The notes below the pieces were generated by a model. It was not told the origin of the DNA, did no database searches, and worked only from the letters and a program-made list of their open reading frames with translations. From Diorhabda sublineata (taxonomy: Eukaryota; Arthropoda; Insecta; Coleoptera; Chrysomelidae), in contig NC_079474.1 in NCBI RefSeq assembly GCF_026230105.1, forward strand, positions 31,262,294 through 31,326,293: a stretch of 64,000 bases of DNA, read 5' to 3'. The translations under genes and the position numbers were made by a program. Shown piece by piece: positions 11,901-25,075 of this stretch. The number at the start of each line of letters is the position of its first letter. Positions within the stretch are counted from its first letter, which is position 1.

Positions 11901-14100
11901 TTGCAATTCATCCATTTTTTAATTTCTAGGATAAGGCCTGGTTGCCTAGACAAACCCAAGATTGGTCTACAATCGTGGGCTAAGCTGGTTGCTTGTAAAA
12001 ATAGATTTTAAATACATTCTTAATAAAATTATAGTTTTATGACAAATGTTATTCATAAAAGATAATTTCTTTTAATGTTAAGATATCTATTATGGATAAG
12101 ATATTAGAACAAACTATAGATATTTAGAGTTCTGCCAAACCTGGCTGATTATAGGATGGCCGAGGTGGGATTATCCAGAGTTTAACCAGGCAGAATTGAA
12201 TGAGATCAATGAAAACTGGAACACAATTTGACTATAATATAACTTAAAAATTGGTATATGTATATCCTAGGCTACTAAAAATCGATTACAATCGTTTTGA
12301 AAATGCTTAAAGTCCGGTCACCCCATGTAATCCTCAAGTGATTGATCACCTTCCTTATACCTAGCTTTTGAATTTCTAATGGAATTGAGATGGACAATGG
12401 CAATAAAATCAATGTATCCTGGTCTGTCAAATGCCACCTTTCTGTTAGTGTGAGTTTTTCACATTGTAAATAATCTGGATCGTCATGAAGGGGTGTTATG
12501 GTGATTGAAACTTTGATGAAACTGTGATGCAGTGGTTTGATGAAGCCGAAGATGACGTAAGTGATATAGACGAAATCCTAAAAGATAAGTTTTCGCAATC
12601 CGAATATTACAGTGTCTCTGAAATTTCATAAAAGAAGGAAGAGGATACTGCCAACGGGAACAGGGCCTTGGAATTGGAAAAGGAAAAAGCGGAATTTCAA
12701 GAAGAGAACACAGTTAGGATGAAATCTGCTTATTACGTGTACTGCGAAAGCCCGCTTAGATGGTGCCCAACGGAAGTCTTTTGGTAATTTGAAAAATAGG
12801 TTTACAATAATTTTTGATCGCAATTTTAATTTCTATTGGGAAAAATAGAATTATTACTGATATTAACATACTTTTTTGTTTCTCTTTCTAGCCATTTAGG
12901 GCACAATAATATTGAAGAATCCTTAATATCTCAAAATAGTATAATTGATAAGACAGTAACCTACAAATGACACCTAAAGTTCTTTTAGGAACTCTAAGAT
13001 GAAGTATCGTAATTAACTATGAGCAAAAGAAATGAACTTCAGGCTCTAGATATAAATTCCTTTTATTTTGCTCCATCCGTTTTATGTCGTTTCTATGACA
13101 CTGCGTTGACATCGTTTTAAAATCGTTTGGGCTGGTCCATAACCTTTAATAAGTCGATGCTTTTCATGTGCTATTGATTTTTAAGTCCATTTCCAAATCA
13201 AACCATGACTATTTTTGCGATAGGTGTGATATATTTCGAACAATGATGAGCCGTTCTTTTTTCAGCTTTGAGGTTTAACAATCCCGATATTAGATAAATT
13301 TATAAATAATTCTCAACATGTATATGGATTGGAATTGTCAGCGAGATTAGACGAAATGCTATTTGGTTTTAGATGTGATTTTAGATTCAAATTCTACATG
13401 CCCTTCGAATATGTAGGTATTTTCTTAGCACTTAGTCTCAAATACTACTTTTCAGATGGAGTATTAAATGTCCCAACTTTAAGAAGTTAATAAAAGTTCA
13501 GACTTATTGTATTCTGTACTAGTATAGTCCTTAAGAAAATCTCCGTATTAAATATACTTAGTTTATATTTATATACAAAGACGTTTGTGAGATTGATGTC
13601 AATTATTTCACGATTATTCTTTTTATAACTCCCAACGAAATTCTCTAGTAAAAAACAAGAGCCGACATTTTGATTTGTTAAAGAATGTCTAGTAAACAGT
13701 CACCATCATTGAAATGTAGATCAAGGCTAGATAACAACATATTATTAAAGTACAATCGAACCATTTCAAATGTTTTTTTATTTCTTGTTGATATTAAATC
13801 ATTATAGTCTCTTGTTTTACTGTGAAACATATCAATTGGAAAAATCATTCCAAAAAACATTGCAAAGAAATGGAATGGACACTAATAAGAAAATGAAAAC
13901 TAATAAGTAAATAGTAGTAATATACTTATTAATTAATTAATAAATTAAGGAATGTTTTAACTTTTAATATTAACTGACAAGAAACATTTTGCTTGGTTGA
14001 ATTAGAAGTAGAAATTGGTATAAAATAGGCTAAAGTATAAAATAACCTTTTCTAGATAAAATCTTTTAAAAATCTGGTTAACCAGCCTCATTTACCGAAT
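11901..14100. other. Non-coding stretch with a possible DNA-transposon trace
   Basis: Mostly featureless. At about 12.54-12.66 kb (+) an acidic frame reads FDEAEDDVSDIDEILKDKF, reminiscent of the acidic N-terminus of piggyBac-type proteins, but nothing further supports it. Confidence 0.3.
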
Positions 14101-14137
14101 GCCATGATTGCCGTGCCATTCGTGGCATCAGCCTCAG

Positions 14138-14196
14138 AGGTCGATTACCGAGGGGGCAATGCAACCATTTTTATGAAAATCTAAGGCCAACCACTG
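14138..14196 (+). repeat. Left copy of a long inverted repeat pair
   Basis: Bases 14160-14196 (37 bases, starting TGCAACCATTTTTATG) are the exact reverse complement of 17718-17754. Weaker similarity extends outward to 14138, ending at GAGGTCG against CGACCTC on the other side. Confidence 0.8.
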
Positions 14197-14209
14197 CACT
14201 GACGGGGGT

Positions 14210-15660
14210 TCCATAAGCCATGGTCGTCTCAGAAAAAACTCATAACAAGTACTGCTACTATCATTTATTACAAAATGTATTCATTACATAGATCAGTTAT
14301 TATTACATTCTTTTTAGAATTTGCTCGATGTCGTTGTGAGTGAATCCGAAATCTTTAATACAATTTTCAATTGAATTTTGAGGTGCTCAGATTCCTCATA
14401 GTATTTTCAAATTTTAAATATTTACGCAAAATTTATGTATGTTTTGTTTCTGATCTTTTATTTAGATTGGAAAAATGGATAGATAAAAATATATCTGAGC
14501 ATCTACAATACATATGGCTGCTATTACATCACTCAATAAGTCGTGTGACTGACATACAGATGGCGCGGCTATTGTCAAATTTATATGACGTTTATGCATT
14601 ACCAACTTACTTTTACAAGAATATGTGTTAAATTTTACGACATTTCGATTAGTCAGGAAAAAGTGACAACCATTTAAGTGAAGCTACTTTTGTTATTTTC
14701 AAACAATTTTGTGAGGCAGATTGCTGTGGCCGTAAAGATATCAAAATTATGCAAGAACATTTGACCATGAGAAAGCTTTTTCAAAGTGGGTGCCGCGTTT
14801 ACTTTGTACACTAAAATCTTGTTAGTCAAATTTAAAACTTTTTATCTATAACGGCTGAGGTTTTAGTCAAGTACCCGCCACTGTCTTTGAAGCGTTTTCG
14901 AATTACTTTTACGTCGCTTGAGGCATAGCCAGTTATTGTCTTTGGCTCACGTGCTCCTATATATTTACATAATTACGAGTTTTTATGGTGTTTTAATGAG
15001 GGCTTTTATAAACGAAGTATCCAAGCATTTTATAAGAGAACTCTCAATTTTTGGTTTTTCAATGAGAAATATACAAATATGACAATATATTACTATTTTG
15101 CAATTTGAATGTAAATAAAATGTAAACAGCTAAATGATTTGTTTATTTTATATCTTAATATATGGATAACAATACGGTGAATCATTAAAAACAAAATCCA
15201 TTTGTGAATTGCTCATACCACTTGTAAACATAGACAGACTTCAACATTTGGTGACGATCTTGGGCATTTATTTCAACTTGATAAAAATTAAAGGTGTTTG
15301 TTTGCGTAATTACCTCTTAATTAAATGAAAAGATCTTAATCTTATCAAGACAGCATCTCACTGTAAAAGAATCACCCGTCAAGAATGATCGAAAACACCT
15401 ATTCAAAAGGTCCTCTTAGAGAACAATAACCAACAGGGTTACCAACGTTCGAAAGAATTGTACGAATTGGTTGAAACGATTAAATTATATTTGATTTTGT
15501 TTTATGTGACGAAATCTAACGACGCTGGCTGCAATACCGTGAGTGATCAACTTAACCTCAATCTCTGACATTTTGTTGCAATACTACTGACGTAAATATA
15601 GTACTTTGAGGACCCGCAATAATTCTTATCTTTATTTGATGCCGTCGGTAATCAGCAAAT
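14210..15660. other. Non-coding stretch
   Basis: AT-rich; an 86-codon frame at 14371-14631 has no recognisable domain. No other feature seen. Confidence 0.45.
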
Positions 15661-15669
15661 CAAATACTC

Positions 15670-15888
15670 TTAGGAAGGTGAACTATTATGTGGAAAATTA
15701 ATAGTGGCTATAGGATTTACAATGTGCGCCTGTGTGAAGGTACACTTGTGGCCCTTGATGACCACTTCATGCAGCATGTGTTGCCGTAATTGTCGGTGTC
15801 TTTGTGATACATCACTATTATCAATCGGGAGTGTACAAACGCTGACCTGGTAGTAGAAAAAGATTAGAAGATTCAGAATAAAAATCAC
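15670..15888 (-). CDS. Small unassigned ORF with signal-peptide-like N-terminus
   Basis: A 72-codon frame starting MIFILNLLIFFYYQ, hydrophobic like a secretion signal, followed by a polar part with QRHRQLRQHMLHEVVIKGHK and two cysteines. Its DNA is GC-richer than the surroundings. TACTACCAG|GT inside it could also be a splice acceptor, making this part of an exon. I do not recognise the protein. Confidence 0.25.
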   Translation of the reverse strand: MIFILNLLIFFYYQVSVCTLPIDNSDVSQRHRQLRQHMLHEVVIKGHKCTFTQAHIVNPIATINFPHNSSPS

Positions 15889-16499
15889 AAGCAGAATCCA
15901 TCACAATATTCCTCCTAGGAACTAAATAGTATTGTAGATGGAACATAAAAATAAGTTAACACGGTTCATTTCATTTGCCGACAAACGTACATGATTATTT
16001 TTAAGTCACTCAAACATATCGACGCTACGTATCACATATGTCCGGTAGTCTAAGATAAATGAAAAATTCACAGATGTCAGTTGGTTCGAATGGACATTAC
16101 AAGGGTTGAGAATCAAATGATGGTAAAATTATTAGTGAGATAAACGGGGATATTAGTAAGCGAAACTACTTTACAAGTTTACTGAATAAAGTCACAAAAG
16201 AATCTTAATTCCATTTAGAACTTACTTCACTATTGAGGAATAAATTGATAATACTAATTGATATAGTTTTCGAGGGAAAAACTTATATAAATATCTTAAA
16301 CAGTGCGGTAGTTTTATAAAAAAAACTAGTAAAATTTAGTAAATTTAGTCAAAAACCGACGACTTTCTTGGTTTTTGACAAAACTGAACTTGTCAAATGT
16401 CAAGCAGAAATCAGAATGATGAAGTGAAGAAGAAAACTTTTTTTTTTCAAAACTGTTATCTAAATATTTAGGAAGGAACTTAACATTCACGTCTGAATT

Positions 16500-17406
16500 C
16501 AAGATATGTATATAATTTTAACAAAACTACTAAAAAAATAAAAAATATATATTAAACTACGTCTCCAGAAAGGCCGTAGCTTCGCTTAGATCCCGGCTTT
16601 CGAGATCTGATCGCTTCGTGGTCTCGAGATAGAAGGAATTTCTTCACAATTCCAAACGCCTCACCTGGTTTTGTGTTAGTATAGAACAAAAAGCAGGTAG
16701 AAGGTTTTGGTTTTTCCCAAAGTCAGGCATATTGGGGAGGATTCATATAATTGTATGCTACGAGTATTTGGACATTAAGAAGGTTATATTGAATTTCTTG
16801 GGTCAGATATTGGTCAGTCAGATATGGACGGATCATCGTTTTATTAAACTAATTTATTCGGAGAAATGTCTACTTATATTAAGTATTTTTAAATGCAAGG
16901 GCACATGGTGTGGCCGCCACATAACCCCCTTCTGAGTCTGTGTGTTTACGGAAACCAGGCTTGATAACATTGTACGAAGTCGTCGCTCTGAACGTGGTTG
17001 GGCTGGTGCGTCTTTCTCTGCTGGTAGTTCATCGGCTGCGGCTGGTTATCGTCAGGGTGCTGTTCCGGATTTTGGTCTGCTGCTGGTGCCTGACGACTTC
17101 GTAGGTAGATAGTCATGACATTGTCGTCTGATATATCTCGTTCAGCGTGTACGCCGGTTTCAGTCAGCCGAATGTTACAGTTTTTTCTGTTCCTTGTGAT
17201 TAGATAATGAAAGTTTTCTCCCCTCGTTCAATCACTTTGTAAGGTCCGTGGTAAGGCATGCGCAACAAGATTTTCACCCCGTCGTGGCGTTGAAAAACGT
17301 ATTTTGTTGTAGCCAGATCTTGAAAGACAGAGGGTGTCCGTGTGCCATATCGCTTCATAGGTGTTGGTCGTAGGAGGCCGAAATGCCGGCTTAATTCCTC
17401 AAACAA
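16500..17406 (-). pseudogene. Ty3/gypsy retrotransposon fragment: integrase C-terminus and possible 3' LTR
   Basis: The minus-strand frame 17406-17200 reads FVFQRHDGVK-type text: KYVFQRHDGVKILLRMPYHG then PYKVIERGEKTFII, the SH3-like C-terminal domain of gypsy integrases (RHD-x-V..PY-x-GPYKV). Past in-frame stops the LKPAY motif follows at about 17.15 kb, then a TRSERRLR stretch near 16.99 kb and GVMWRP near 16.91 kb, matching the usual end of gypsy pol. The sequence to about 16.5 kb may be LTR, but I did not find a matching second LTR. Confidence 0.6.
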
Positions 17407-17717
17407 ATACTACTAATAAACGTAATACTCACAAAAGTTTTCGCAATTTTTTAAGGGTTGTAAGGCTTCATCTATAATGCATTGTTATGGAGACCTTTGT
17501 ATTTTATGTATTCATAGAAAGAATTTGTATATTTTACGTTTAGTATTTAACATAATTTTTATTGTTCAATAGAGTTGTTAAACCGATTAATATTTCCAAA
17601 AAAAGTTTCGGAAAAAGAGCTCCATTATGATGAGACACAATAAAATTGTATAAAAGTGTATCATTTTTTTTGCAAAACGTCACGCAGTTGGCAACAAACA
17701 GATTCATTGAACTTCAA

Positions 17718-17778
17718 CAGTGGTTGGCCTTAGATTTTCATAAAAATGGTTGCAATGCACCCGCGGTAAACGACCTCA
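17718..17778 (-). repeat. Right copy of the long inverted repeat pair
   Basis: Inverted partner of 14138-14196; 37 bases (17718-17754) match exactly, with weaker similarity to CGACCTC at 17778. Confidence 0.8.
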
Positions 17779-17779
17779 C

Positions 17780-18480
17780 TCATACTCACTCCAAGAAGTT
17801 AAAAAAAGAATGCTGATGCAATTTTTGAAACAGAAATAATTCATTTTATTTTGTAAACGGATTAATAATTCAATTAACAGCGTAGATCCTTCCTCCAAAC
17901 AACTAAAACTAAGATTTTTTATATTTATTCAAATTATTTAAAAATCGTTTGCTTCAAATCATTCGCTTTTTTTTTCTTTTTGACTATAAAAATTCAGAGA
18001 GGAAAGTAAAGGTTCAAGTTCTACTTTCAGTGCATCGGTTCACTTAGCGGGTATTCAAATAGGAAAGTACTGATCATTCTATGGTACGATAAACTTAAAA
18101 GAATAACCGATAGATAACCATTGTCCTTTATTCTTTTTACGATCGGATTCTTGAGGTTTTCATTTTTATTTTTTATTTTCTGTGCACTAAATATTTTTTT
18201 CCATTTTAGATACTCACGAATCTTTTTACATTTTTTATGTACCCTACAAACAAATATTTTGGTTTTGATCGTGTTTCGACTGCAATAGAGCAATCTTAGC
18301 TGACTACATCAGAATAGCGGTCGTGGGGTCAATAATCGATTTTCTTGTATGTACCCTTGTTAGTTTTTTGATTTTTTCGGTGGTGAGAGTTATTTTGTAT
18401 CGTTTTTTTTTATGATATCTCGCGGACTCTTTTTTTAATACTTTTATATCTATTTCAGAGGAGCTAATTCAGATGAAACT
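17780..18480. other. Non-coding stretch
   Basis: AT-rich; an 88-codon lysine-rich minus frame (18027-18293) looks like chance in A/T-rich DNA. Confidence 0.45.
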
Positions 18481-18489
18481 GATTATTTT

Positions 18490-19490
18490 TTAATCAATCC
18501 GCAAGTAAGCTTTTTATCGATTACGAAAAGGCTTTTGATAGAGCTCAAAGTGAAGAATTGATAAAGATACTGAAAGAGAAACAAATAGATTACAGAAACC
18601 TTAAAGTAATAGAAACACTTTATCATAACCAGACAGCTAAAATGAACATAAAGGGTGAACTAACAGAAGAAATACATATAAAACGTGGAGTAAAACCGGG
18701 TTGCATATTACCACCAATACTTTTTAATATATATTCGGAAGTAATTATACAGGAAGCACTAGAAGAAGAGAAAGCGGAGTTAATAACGTAAGATATGCTG
18801 ACGACACTATCTTATAGCGGAGAATATAGAAGACCTTCAAAGAATTACGAAAAAGTTAAGAAGACTCAGCGAGCAGTATGGGCTACACATGAATTTAAAT
18901 AAAACTAAATATATGCACTTCTCAAAAATGCAAGATCAAAATGCAAATATCTAAGGACTATAAAAGTGAGAATTGAAATTGCTCGAAGTGCATTTTATAA
19001 AATGAAAAACTTCTTTCGATGTAAAAACTTGAATAAAGAATGATAAAATGTTACATATACTGGATCCTTCTGTCCGGAATGGAAGCAGCTACATTAAACA
19101 AAGCAATAATGAAAAAACTGGAAGCCTTTCAAATGTGGATATTGAGAAGAATACTACGAATATCAAAGACAGATAAAATCGCAAAAGTTTTACGCAAAAT
19201 GGCATAAAAGAGAATGATTGATTATCATAAAAGTCCGCAAATTAGAGTACTTCGGTCATGTAATGAGAGGACAACGATACGAATTCCAAAGATTGATTAT
19301 GCAGGGAGAGATAGAGGATATAGTACTTATAGGAGGTATAGGACGACGAAGATTGCTGCGAAACTTTAGGGAGTGGCTCAACTGCATAGCAAAGCAATTG
19401 TTTAGAGCAGCCGTGAATAAAGTACAACTAGTCGTGATGGTCGCAAACCTTTGTCCGAAGATGGAACTAAGAAAAAGAAGTATTTTGTAA
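18490..19490 (+). pseudogene. RTE-like non-LTR retrotransposon, RT and C-terminus, decayed
   Basis: Reads LFIDYEKAFDRAQ (RT block A, about 18.51 kb), KRGVKPGCILPPILFNIYSE (about 18.68-18.74 kb), then after a shift the active site YADDT (about 18.79 kb). The C-terminal part (19218-19490) has KLEYFGHVMRGQRYEFQRLI and a FREWLN..LFRAAVNK block. Stops and frameshifts make it non-functional. The clade assignment is by general resemblance only. Confidence 0.8.
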
Positions 19491-19494
19491 TCAT

Positions 19495-20635
19495 AATTGT
19501 GTAGTTATTTCGTATTTACAGAATCCATTTACCCCCGTATGACCGGATAAATAAAAGTTATGATTTAAATGCTGTAGCCTAAATATTTAAATAAATAAAT
19601 GTCGTTGTTTCCTGATGCAATCAGGCCCATTTAAACAATCGACCCAGTCATCTGTAGTTGAAATTTTTTTTCTTCATAAACTTTTGTTAAGTTTAGACTA
19701 TTTTTGATAGAAGTTAATTCCACATTTAATCAACAGAAACCAATTTTTATAGTAATTGTCCCATTCTTAGTGACCACATGTTCCTAGCAATAACTTTTTC
19801 TACGTATATTACAAAATGATAATATTTAGTCGTGATAAAAATGATATTGAAAATTTGGTGCGTCCCCTGTATTCTTTTCCGGCTTATCGATATCAAACAT
19901 CAACTGTTGCTTTGTCAGTTCTGTGGCAAAGGAGTTGCTTTTGGTGAACCATTTAGGTAGTAGTGTAATATTTGTTCCTTTCGTGATATGACCTAAATTA
20001 TATCTAAAAGGTAAGTTATATATTTAGTAGATTTAATTAAGTATTTTTTGAAATATCAGCGAAGTAACGTCGAACGAATTCTTTATAAAAATATATCGAC
20101 GCTATTTTTAGAGACCGGTCGGTGTATCGAATCATTTTGTGAGGTTATGTGCGACGTTGTCAATTACAACGGAACGTCTATAGTTTCTATTATATCAAAT
20201 AAATCAAAAATGTGATAATGAATGTATTCTTTAATTATATTTTACAACGTCAGTACTTCTATTTGCATTATTTGTATTAATTCATGCACGTGTTAAAACT
20301 ATTTGTTTTTTAATAACTACGCTGGCGATAATTACGAAAATGTTAAATAAATTTCTACAATATACAATGCGGGCTGAAACTTTTCTCTTTTTATTGGATG
20401 TTTAAATATCAATTAGCAATCAAAATAGTTTATTAAATTGGAAGAATTGTATCTTCAATTCGTATGTTTCAATAGACATTGAAATTGTTTCAAAAAAATA
20501 TTTTTATTAATTAACAACCAGTAAAAACTGAGTACCTAGTTAAGGTTCAACTTTTTATTTTATTTTGCAAGCAGAATGAAATTATAAGTGTGCTGTTCAA
20601 ATATTTAAAAAGATTTTGGATATTACAATTTTTGC
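19495..20635. other. Non-coding AT-rich stretch
   Basis: Nothing recognised. Confidence 0.5.
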
Positions 20636-20639
20636 AAAG

Positions 20640-21520
20640 TATTTGTTCTATAGTGTTATTAAGGTTTTTGTCTTGTCTTGTCAGTTGTTAAGTGTTTCAC
20701 AGTGAGTTGTGTCCTGCATTGAGGGGGCTCAATTTTGTTATTTAAATAACTGTAGGCGAATTTAAAGTGGCCTATTCGTAACCTAGTTAATTTAACTTGG
20801 AGTAATTGTTCCATTTCCGATTTCACATCACATAGTTTCGATTTCGATATTTGCCACAGTGGTTTTGGATGCTTCTGTATATGCGAAGTGAAATTTAGGA
20901 AATTTATCAACTCTAAGGAGCAAATTCTTTTCCAATCAAGACATTGGGAATTTCTAATTTGTTAAATTTGCACTGTGTAGTGTCTGCGGTGGGATATTGA
21001 TCGACCATGGAGGGGAGCAGGTTTAGGAATTAGATGTGGAGTTCTGCATGAATTTGAGTGGCTCTTACATGAAATGGCGCATCAGTTTTGATGTTAATCG
21101 GATGTGGAATTTTGTAGCGATTGTCATGTATGATGGAATAAACTGGATTCAGTTGGTTTGTGCTGATGGATAGCGCATATAAAGCGGCAAGGTATTTTTT
21201 TTCCTGAAATGTAGAGGAAATTCTTTGGTTTCGAATTGCAAGCTTTTTATTGAGCTGGAACTGAGTGCTCCTGCTGCTATTCTTAGTGCTCTATTTTGAA
21301 TGATTTTTGGTTGGTTTAAGGCAGTAGCAGTTATAGTGAGATATGCTCGTGATTGTTTTCGTGCTTTCAGTTTTCTGTCAAAAATCATTCCAAGAAATCT
21401 TATGTTATGGACAAATTTTAAGCGATTGTTATTGAGCATTAGATCTGGGGTGTAAGATTGTGTTTTTTGGAAAATATAAAATGCATTTAGTTTTTTCAGT
21501 CTTATTTTTGCTCCCTATAA
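20640..21520 (-). pseudogene. Jockey/I-like retrotransposon 3' part (RT tail and RNase H end)
   Basis: The minus-strand frame 21439-21149 has FVHNIRFLGMIFDRKLKAR and IQNRALRIAAGALSSS, the post-active-site region of RTs of this group. After a frame change, 20910-20659 reads TRLRIGHFKFAYSYLNNK and LTVKHL, the end of the RNase H domain and the following segment. Several indels. Confidence 0.75.
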
Positions 21521-21529
21521 AATTGAAAT

Positions 21530-23070
21530 CTATATTTGGTTCATATTCTTGTATTGTATTAAGGTTTGATATCCTCGTAATTATCAGTAAAGTTTTCATA
21601 TATTACAAATTTCGTGAAATGTGATAAACATAAAAATGTGGCATCAGGGCAACCAGTTTATTTATATCGTTGCGAATATAAAAGCTGTTATGTAAACTAT
21701 TTGACCTTGGTAGTGAATGGCTAATCAATTTAGAAGGTTGATTAACCTTATTTAACGTTTTTATATGAAATAAAATGAACCTATTTTTATTTATTATGTT
21801 TTGGAAGGAATTATGTCAAATATCATCTAATGATTGGAATGTTTGTATATTTATGCTAGGTATAAAGGGATTTCTAAATGTAATGAGATAAATATAGATC
21901 TTCAACTTGATATATTTGATTTACTTTACGTATTTTTAACCTATAAACAAAATCTGTGTTCAAGTTGTTTTCCAAATATATCATTTATCATAATAATCGT
22001 GTACGGAATTGTCTTTATTTTCAAAATTTCTTAATGATAGTAGATATGTGGCAATTAATCGAGTTCAGTTTATCATTTAAAGCTGTTGCAAACTGTTTTT
22101 CTGAATAATGCGAGTGCAAGTGTACTAATCTTAATTCGGTCTTCGTTCTCTTCAAAATGATTTTGCGGTTGTTATTGTTTATTACTGTTGAGGTAAGTTT
22201 GTTTGAAAACTTAGCAATGGGTTGAAACACAAATATTCTAGCCACAAATTGGAATAATCACCACCTTACCCAAATAGGGTATATTAAATTTTGAAAATGT
22301 TATGTTGGAGTTTTTGTTCGCTTGTATTAAGAGTTTCTAAAATTTGTCTTCTTACAGATACACAATTTTAAATCATAATAAAACATAGAAATATATCTTT
22401 AATATCAATGTGTCGGGATTTACTGATTAGAAAATTGTATGAAAATGAAATGCTGATGATTTTGTCTATATGGCAGGTCTGTTGATGTAATGGTGTTTGT
22501 TACCACAAAGGTAGATCATTCTCCCACGAAATGTGATTCTGCTTATTTCTGTACTCATTCAACCACGGTGGCTTCATCGGAGAACAAAGTTTTTAATGGG
22601 AATTCAATATCAATATGTGTTCTAGCCCATTCGCTGAGTTGACAATGCATACAATGGTCATTTGGAGATAATACTTGAACAATGTGAATCTTTGAAGCTG
22701 TTAATCCAACAACATTTTATAAAGTAGACGGACACAATCTCATTTGATGAGAAGTGCGACGAATTCATTGATTTGGATCTTCATAAATGCTTCTCTGTAC
22801 AAAGGCTAAAGCTTTTTCCATGCTCAGCGTCTCGCGATAAAGAAACTCGTTGAGTTACTACTAAGCATGAAATATTTTTGTGTGGGATATGATATATTTT
22901 GGGAATGGCTTTAATATAGGGAAAATTTTCGTCTGTAGAGCTGTGAGTGTGATGATTTTTAGGTTCTCTTGTATTATTTCTTGTAGTTGTCCATTTCGCT
23001 GATGAGAAGTTCACCTAGCTACAGTAAAATCACAGAAAACCTCTAACACCAAAGCATCTTAGGAGATACA
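21530..23070. other. Non-coding stretch
   Basis: AT-rich. A 74-codon minus frame (22021-22245) is of unknown nature. Confidence 0.45.
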
Positions 23071-23075
23071 AATTA

Positions 23076-24030
23076 TGAAGATGATCCCTGAAGTACCTGG
23101 TCTGACCTAGAGATGGCGATCTAAACAGCATATGATTCAAGTTTGAAGACGTCACGTTGTTTGGCAGCATCAATAGTAAACGTTTACAGTGAATTGTGAA
23201 CATGGAAAAAATTGGTCATCGTTATGTAATTCAATACTTTTATTTGAAAGGCCGCAGCCCAACCAAGAGACTGCTCCTTCGATATGAATAGTAACATTTT
23301 GGGTAGGTGATCAAATGAAGTGGAGACTCCAGAAATGTTGAAGAAAATTCACAAAGCGGTACTGGATGATGTCGACTGGAAATGCGCGAGCTAGCAGACA
23401 TAGTAGACATTTCAAAAAGTGCGGTACATCACCTATTGACTGAAAATTTGTGAATGTGAACAAGATGGGTGTCGCGTTTGCTTACAATGGAACAAAAATA
23501 CCTTCATGAAGATGTTTTCGTCGGGTGTTTGTCAATGTTTCACATAATTTTTGCGCCGTATCATAACCATGAATGGAACGTGGGTCCATCACTTCATTCC
23601 CGAAACGAAAGAATAATCAAAACAATGGACTGAATAGGGATAACCGGCTAAAAAGAAGACAAAGACCGTTCCATCTGCAAGCATGGTTATGGCGTCTTTT
23701 TTTTGGGGATGCGCGTAGGATAATTTCCATTAATTATCTTGAAAATGAAAAATTATGAATGGCGAGTATTATGCGAATTTATTGTAACGTTCAAGCAAAG
23801 AAATCAAGCAGAAACGACCGGATTTGGCTAAGAAGAAGTGTGGATTCATGAATACAATGCTGCAGCTCACCCATCCGTTATTGAAATGGCCAAAATTAAT
23901 GAATTAAAGTTTGAATTGCTACCTCATGCACCCTATTCGCCAGATTCAGTTCCCTTGGATTATTTTCTGTTGCCAGACTAAAAAAAATAGCTAGTTGGTC
24001 AAAGATTTGCCAACAATGAACATCCTCGGA
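23076..24030 (+). mobile_element. Mariner element (family M1), 3'-truncated
   Basis: The left end TA then TGAAGATGATCCCTGAAGTA aligns with the ends at 7693 and 32274. A transposase with multiple frameshifts follows: MEKIGHRYVIQYFYLKGRSP near 23.2 kb, a helix-turn-helix stretch near 23.4 kb, the first catalytic block near 23.57 kb, DNAAHPSV- and PDSVPLDYFLLPD-like blocks near 23.85-23.98 kb. It ends near RFANNE without the right inverted end. Confidence 0.8.
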
Positions 24031-25075
24031 TCAGTGAGAGTTAACGTGTTCTAAAAATGATCTATTGTTATTTTCTGAAGTACGATTAAGTACGACAAAT
24101 GAACGATTAGTTTGACGAATTGAACCATAATTAGACAAAAAATAATAAAAATAATCCATAATGAAATGTCGAACAAATCTAAACGGAAAGGAACTAAGTG
24201 CTGTTAAATGAGTTGTCAAAGGAAGCAGTGTGATCCAATCTGATTTTCTTATTTTTGTTAAAAAAATTTCACATTTATAGATATGAACAGCTTTTTAAAT
24301 AAATGAAATGAAATGTCTCCATAAAGACATATTTAACTGAGAGTTTTACTTCAAAAGACTTTGCAATAGACCATAAAATTGCTAACTCTATCGGTCCCAT
24401 TTAACTCAATCCTCTCATATAATTTCGTCTGGCCTCTCTGAACGTTTTCTGAGTGTTGCTAGTGGCAACACAGGATATGTAATTTGTACTCTATCGTTAG
24501 TTTTCGTATTTGATTGTCAAGTTTTAGAATATAGCAGACTTGTATAAATTGTAAATACGGGATTCTACAAAAAAGTCATCATATCTGATTACTATTTTTA
24601 TATGAGTTCCCTGCTAGATATTCAAATAGTGAAAATATTTATGCACAAGATAACAGTAATATTACGATATAATTTGATCGTGATAACCTCTCCAACTAAT
24701 TTTTTTCATAGTATTTAGCGATCGGAAAAAATGACATTTGAACTATGTCTGTTAGTACGAAAATAAGATTTTAATTTATATTATGACGTCAGTGGATCAG
24801 TATTGCAATAATAAGAAAACAAAACAAGCTAAATATTGTTTTGAATAGGTTTTGTATTCAATTTCGGCCAATTACAGATCACATAATGTCGGAGCTATTT
24901 GTTTAAGTGTTAACTAGCCTAAATGTTTTATCAACCTCTGATTCTCATTGCCACTTACTCAACATATATTGTTAATTATAAAAATAAGCAAACTCCTTAC
25001 AAAATAGTAACTTTAATATCTAAAACTTTGCTTCTGATACCTATTTTTCAACGTTATTTGGTATTTTATTTTCAG
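24031..25075 (+). promoter_or_regulatory. Upstream region of CYP306A1
   Basis: About 1 kb before the start codon, AT-rich, without an assignable TATA box or initiator. TTTTATTTTCAG at 25064-25075 looks like a splice acceptor, so the promoter may lie upstream of a 5' untranslated intron. No transposon was recognised here. Confidence 0.35.

Noticed and set aside
12540..12830. PiggyBac transposase gene
   Set aside because: Only an acidic stretch is suggestive; no catalytic blocks follow.
16555..16640. GC-richer palindromic patch as a tRNA gene
   Set aside because: No cloverleaf with conserved B-box sequence; more likely part of the gypsy LTR region.
18027..18293. 88-codon lysine-rich minus ORF
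   Set aside because: Chance frame in A/T-rich DNA, no domain.
24923..25075. N-terminal extension of CYP306A1
   Set aside because: Not needed for a microsomal P450; the anchor begins at 25076, right after a strong splice-acceptor sequence.
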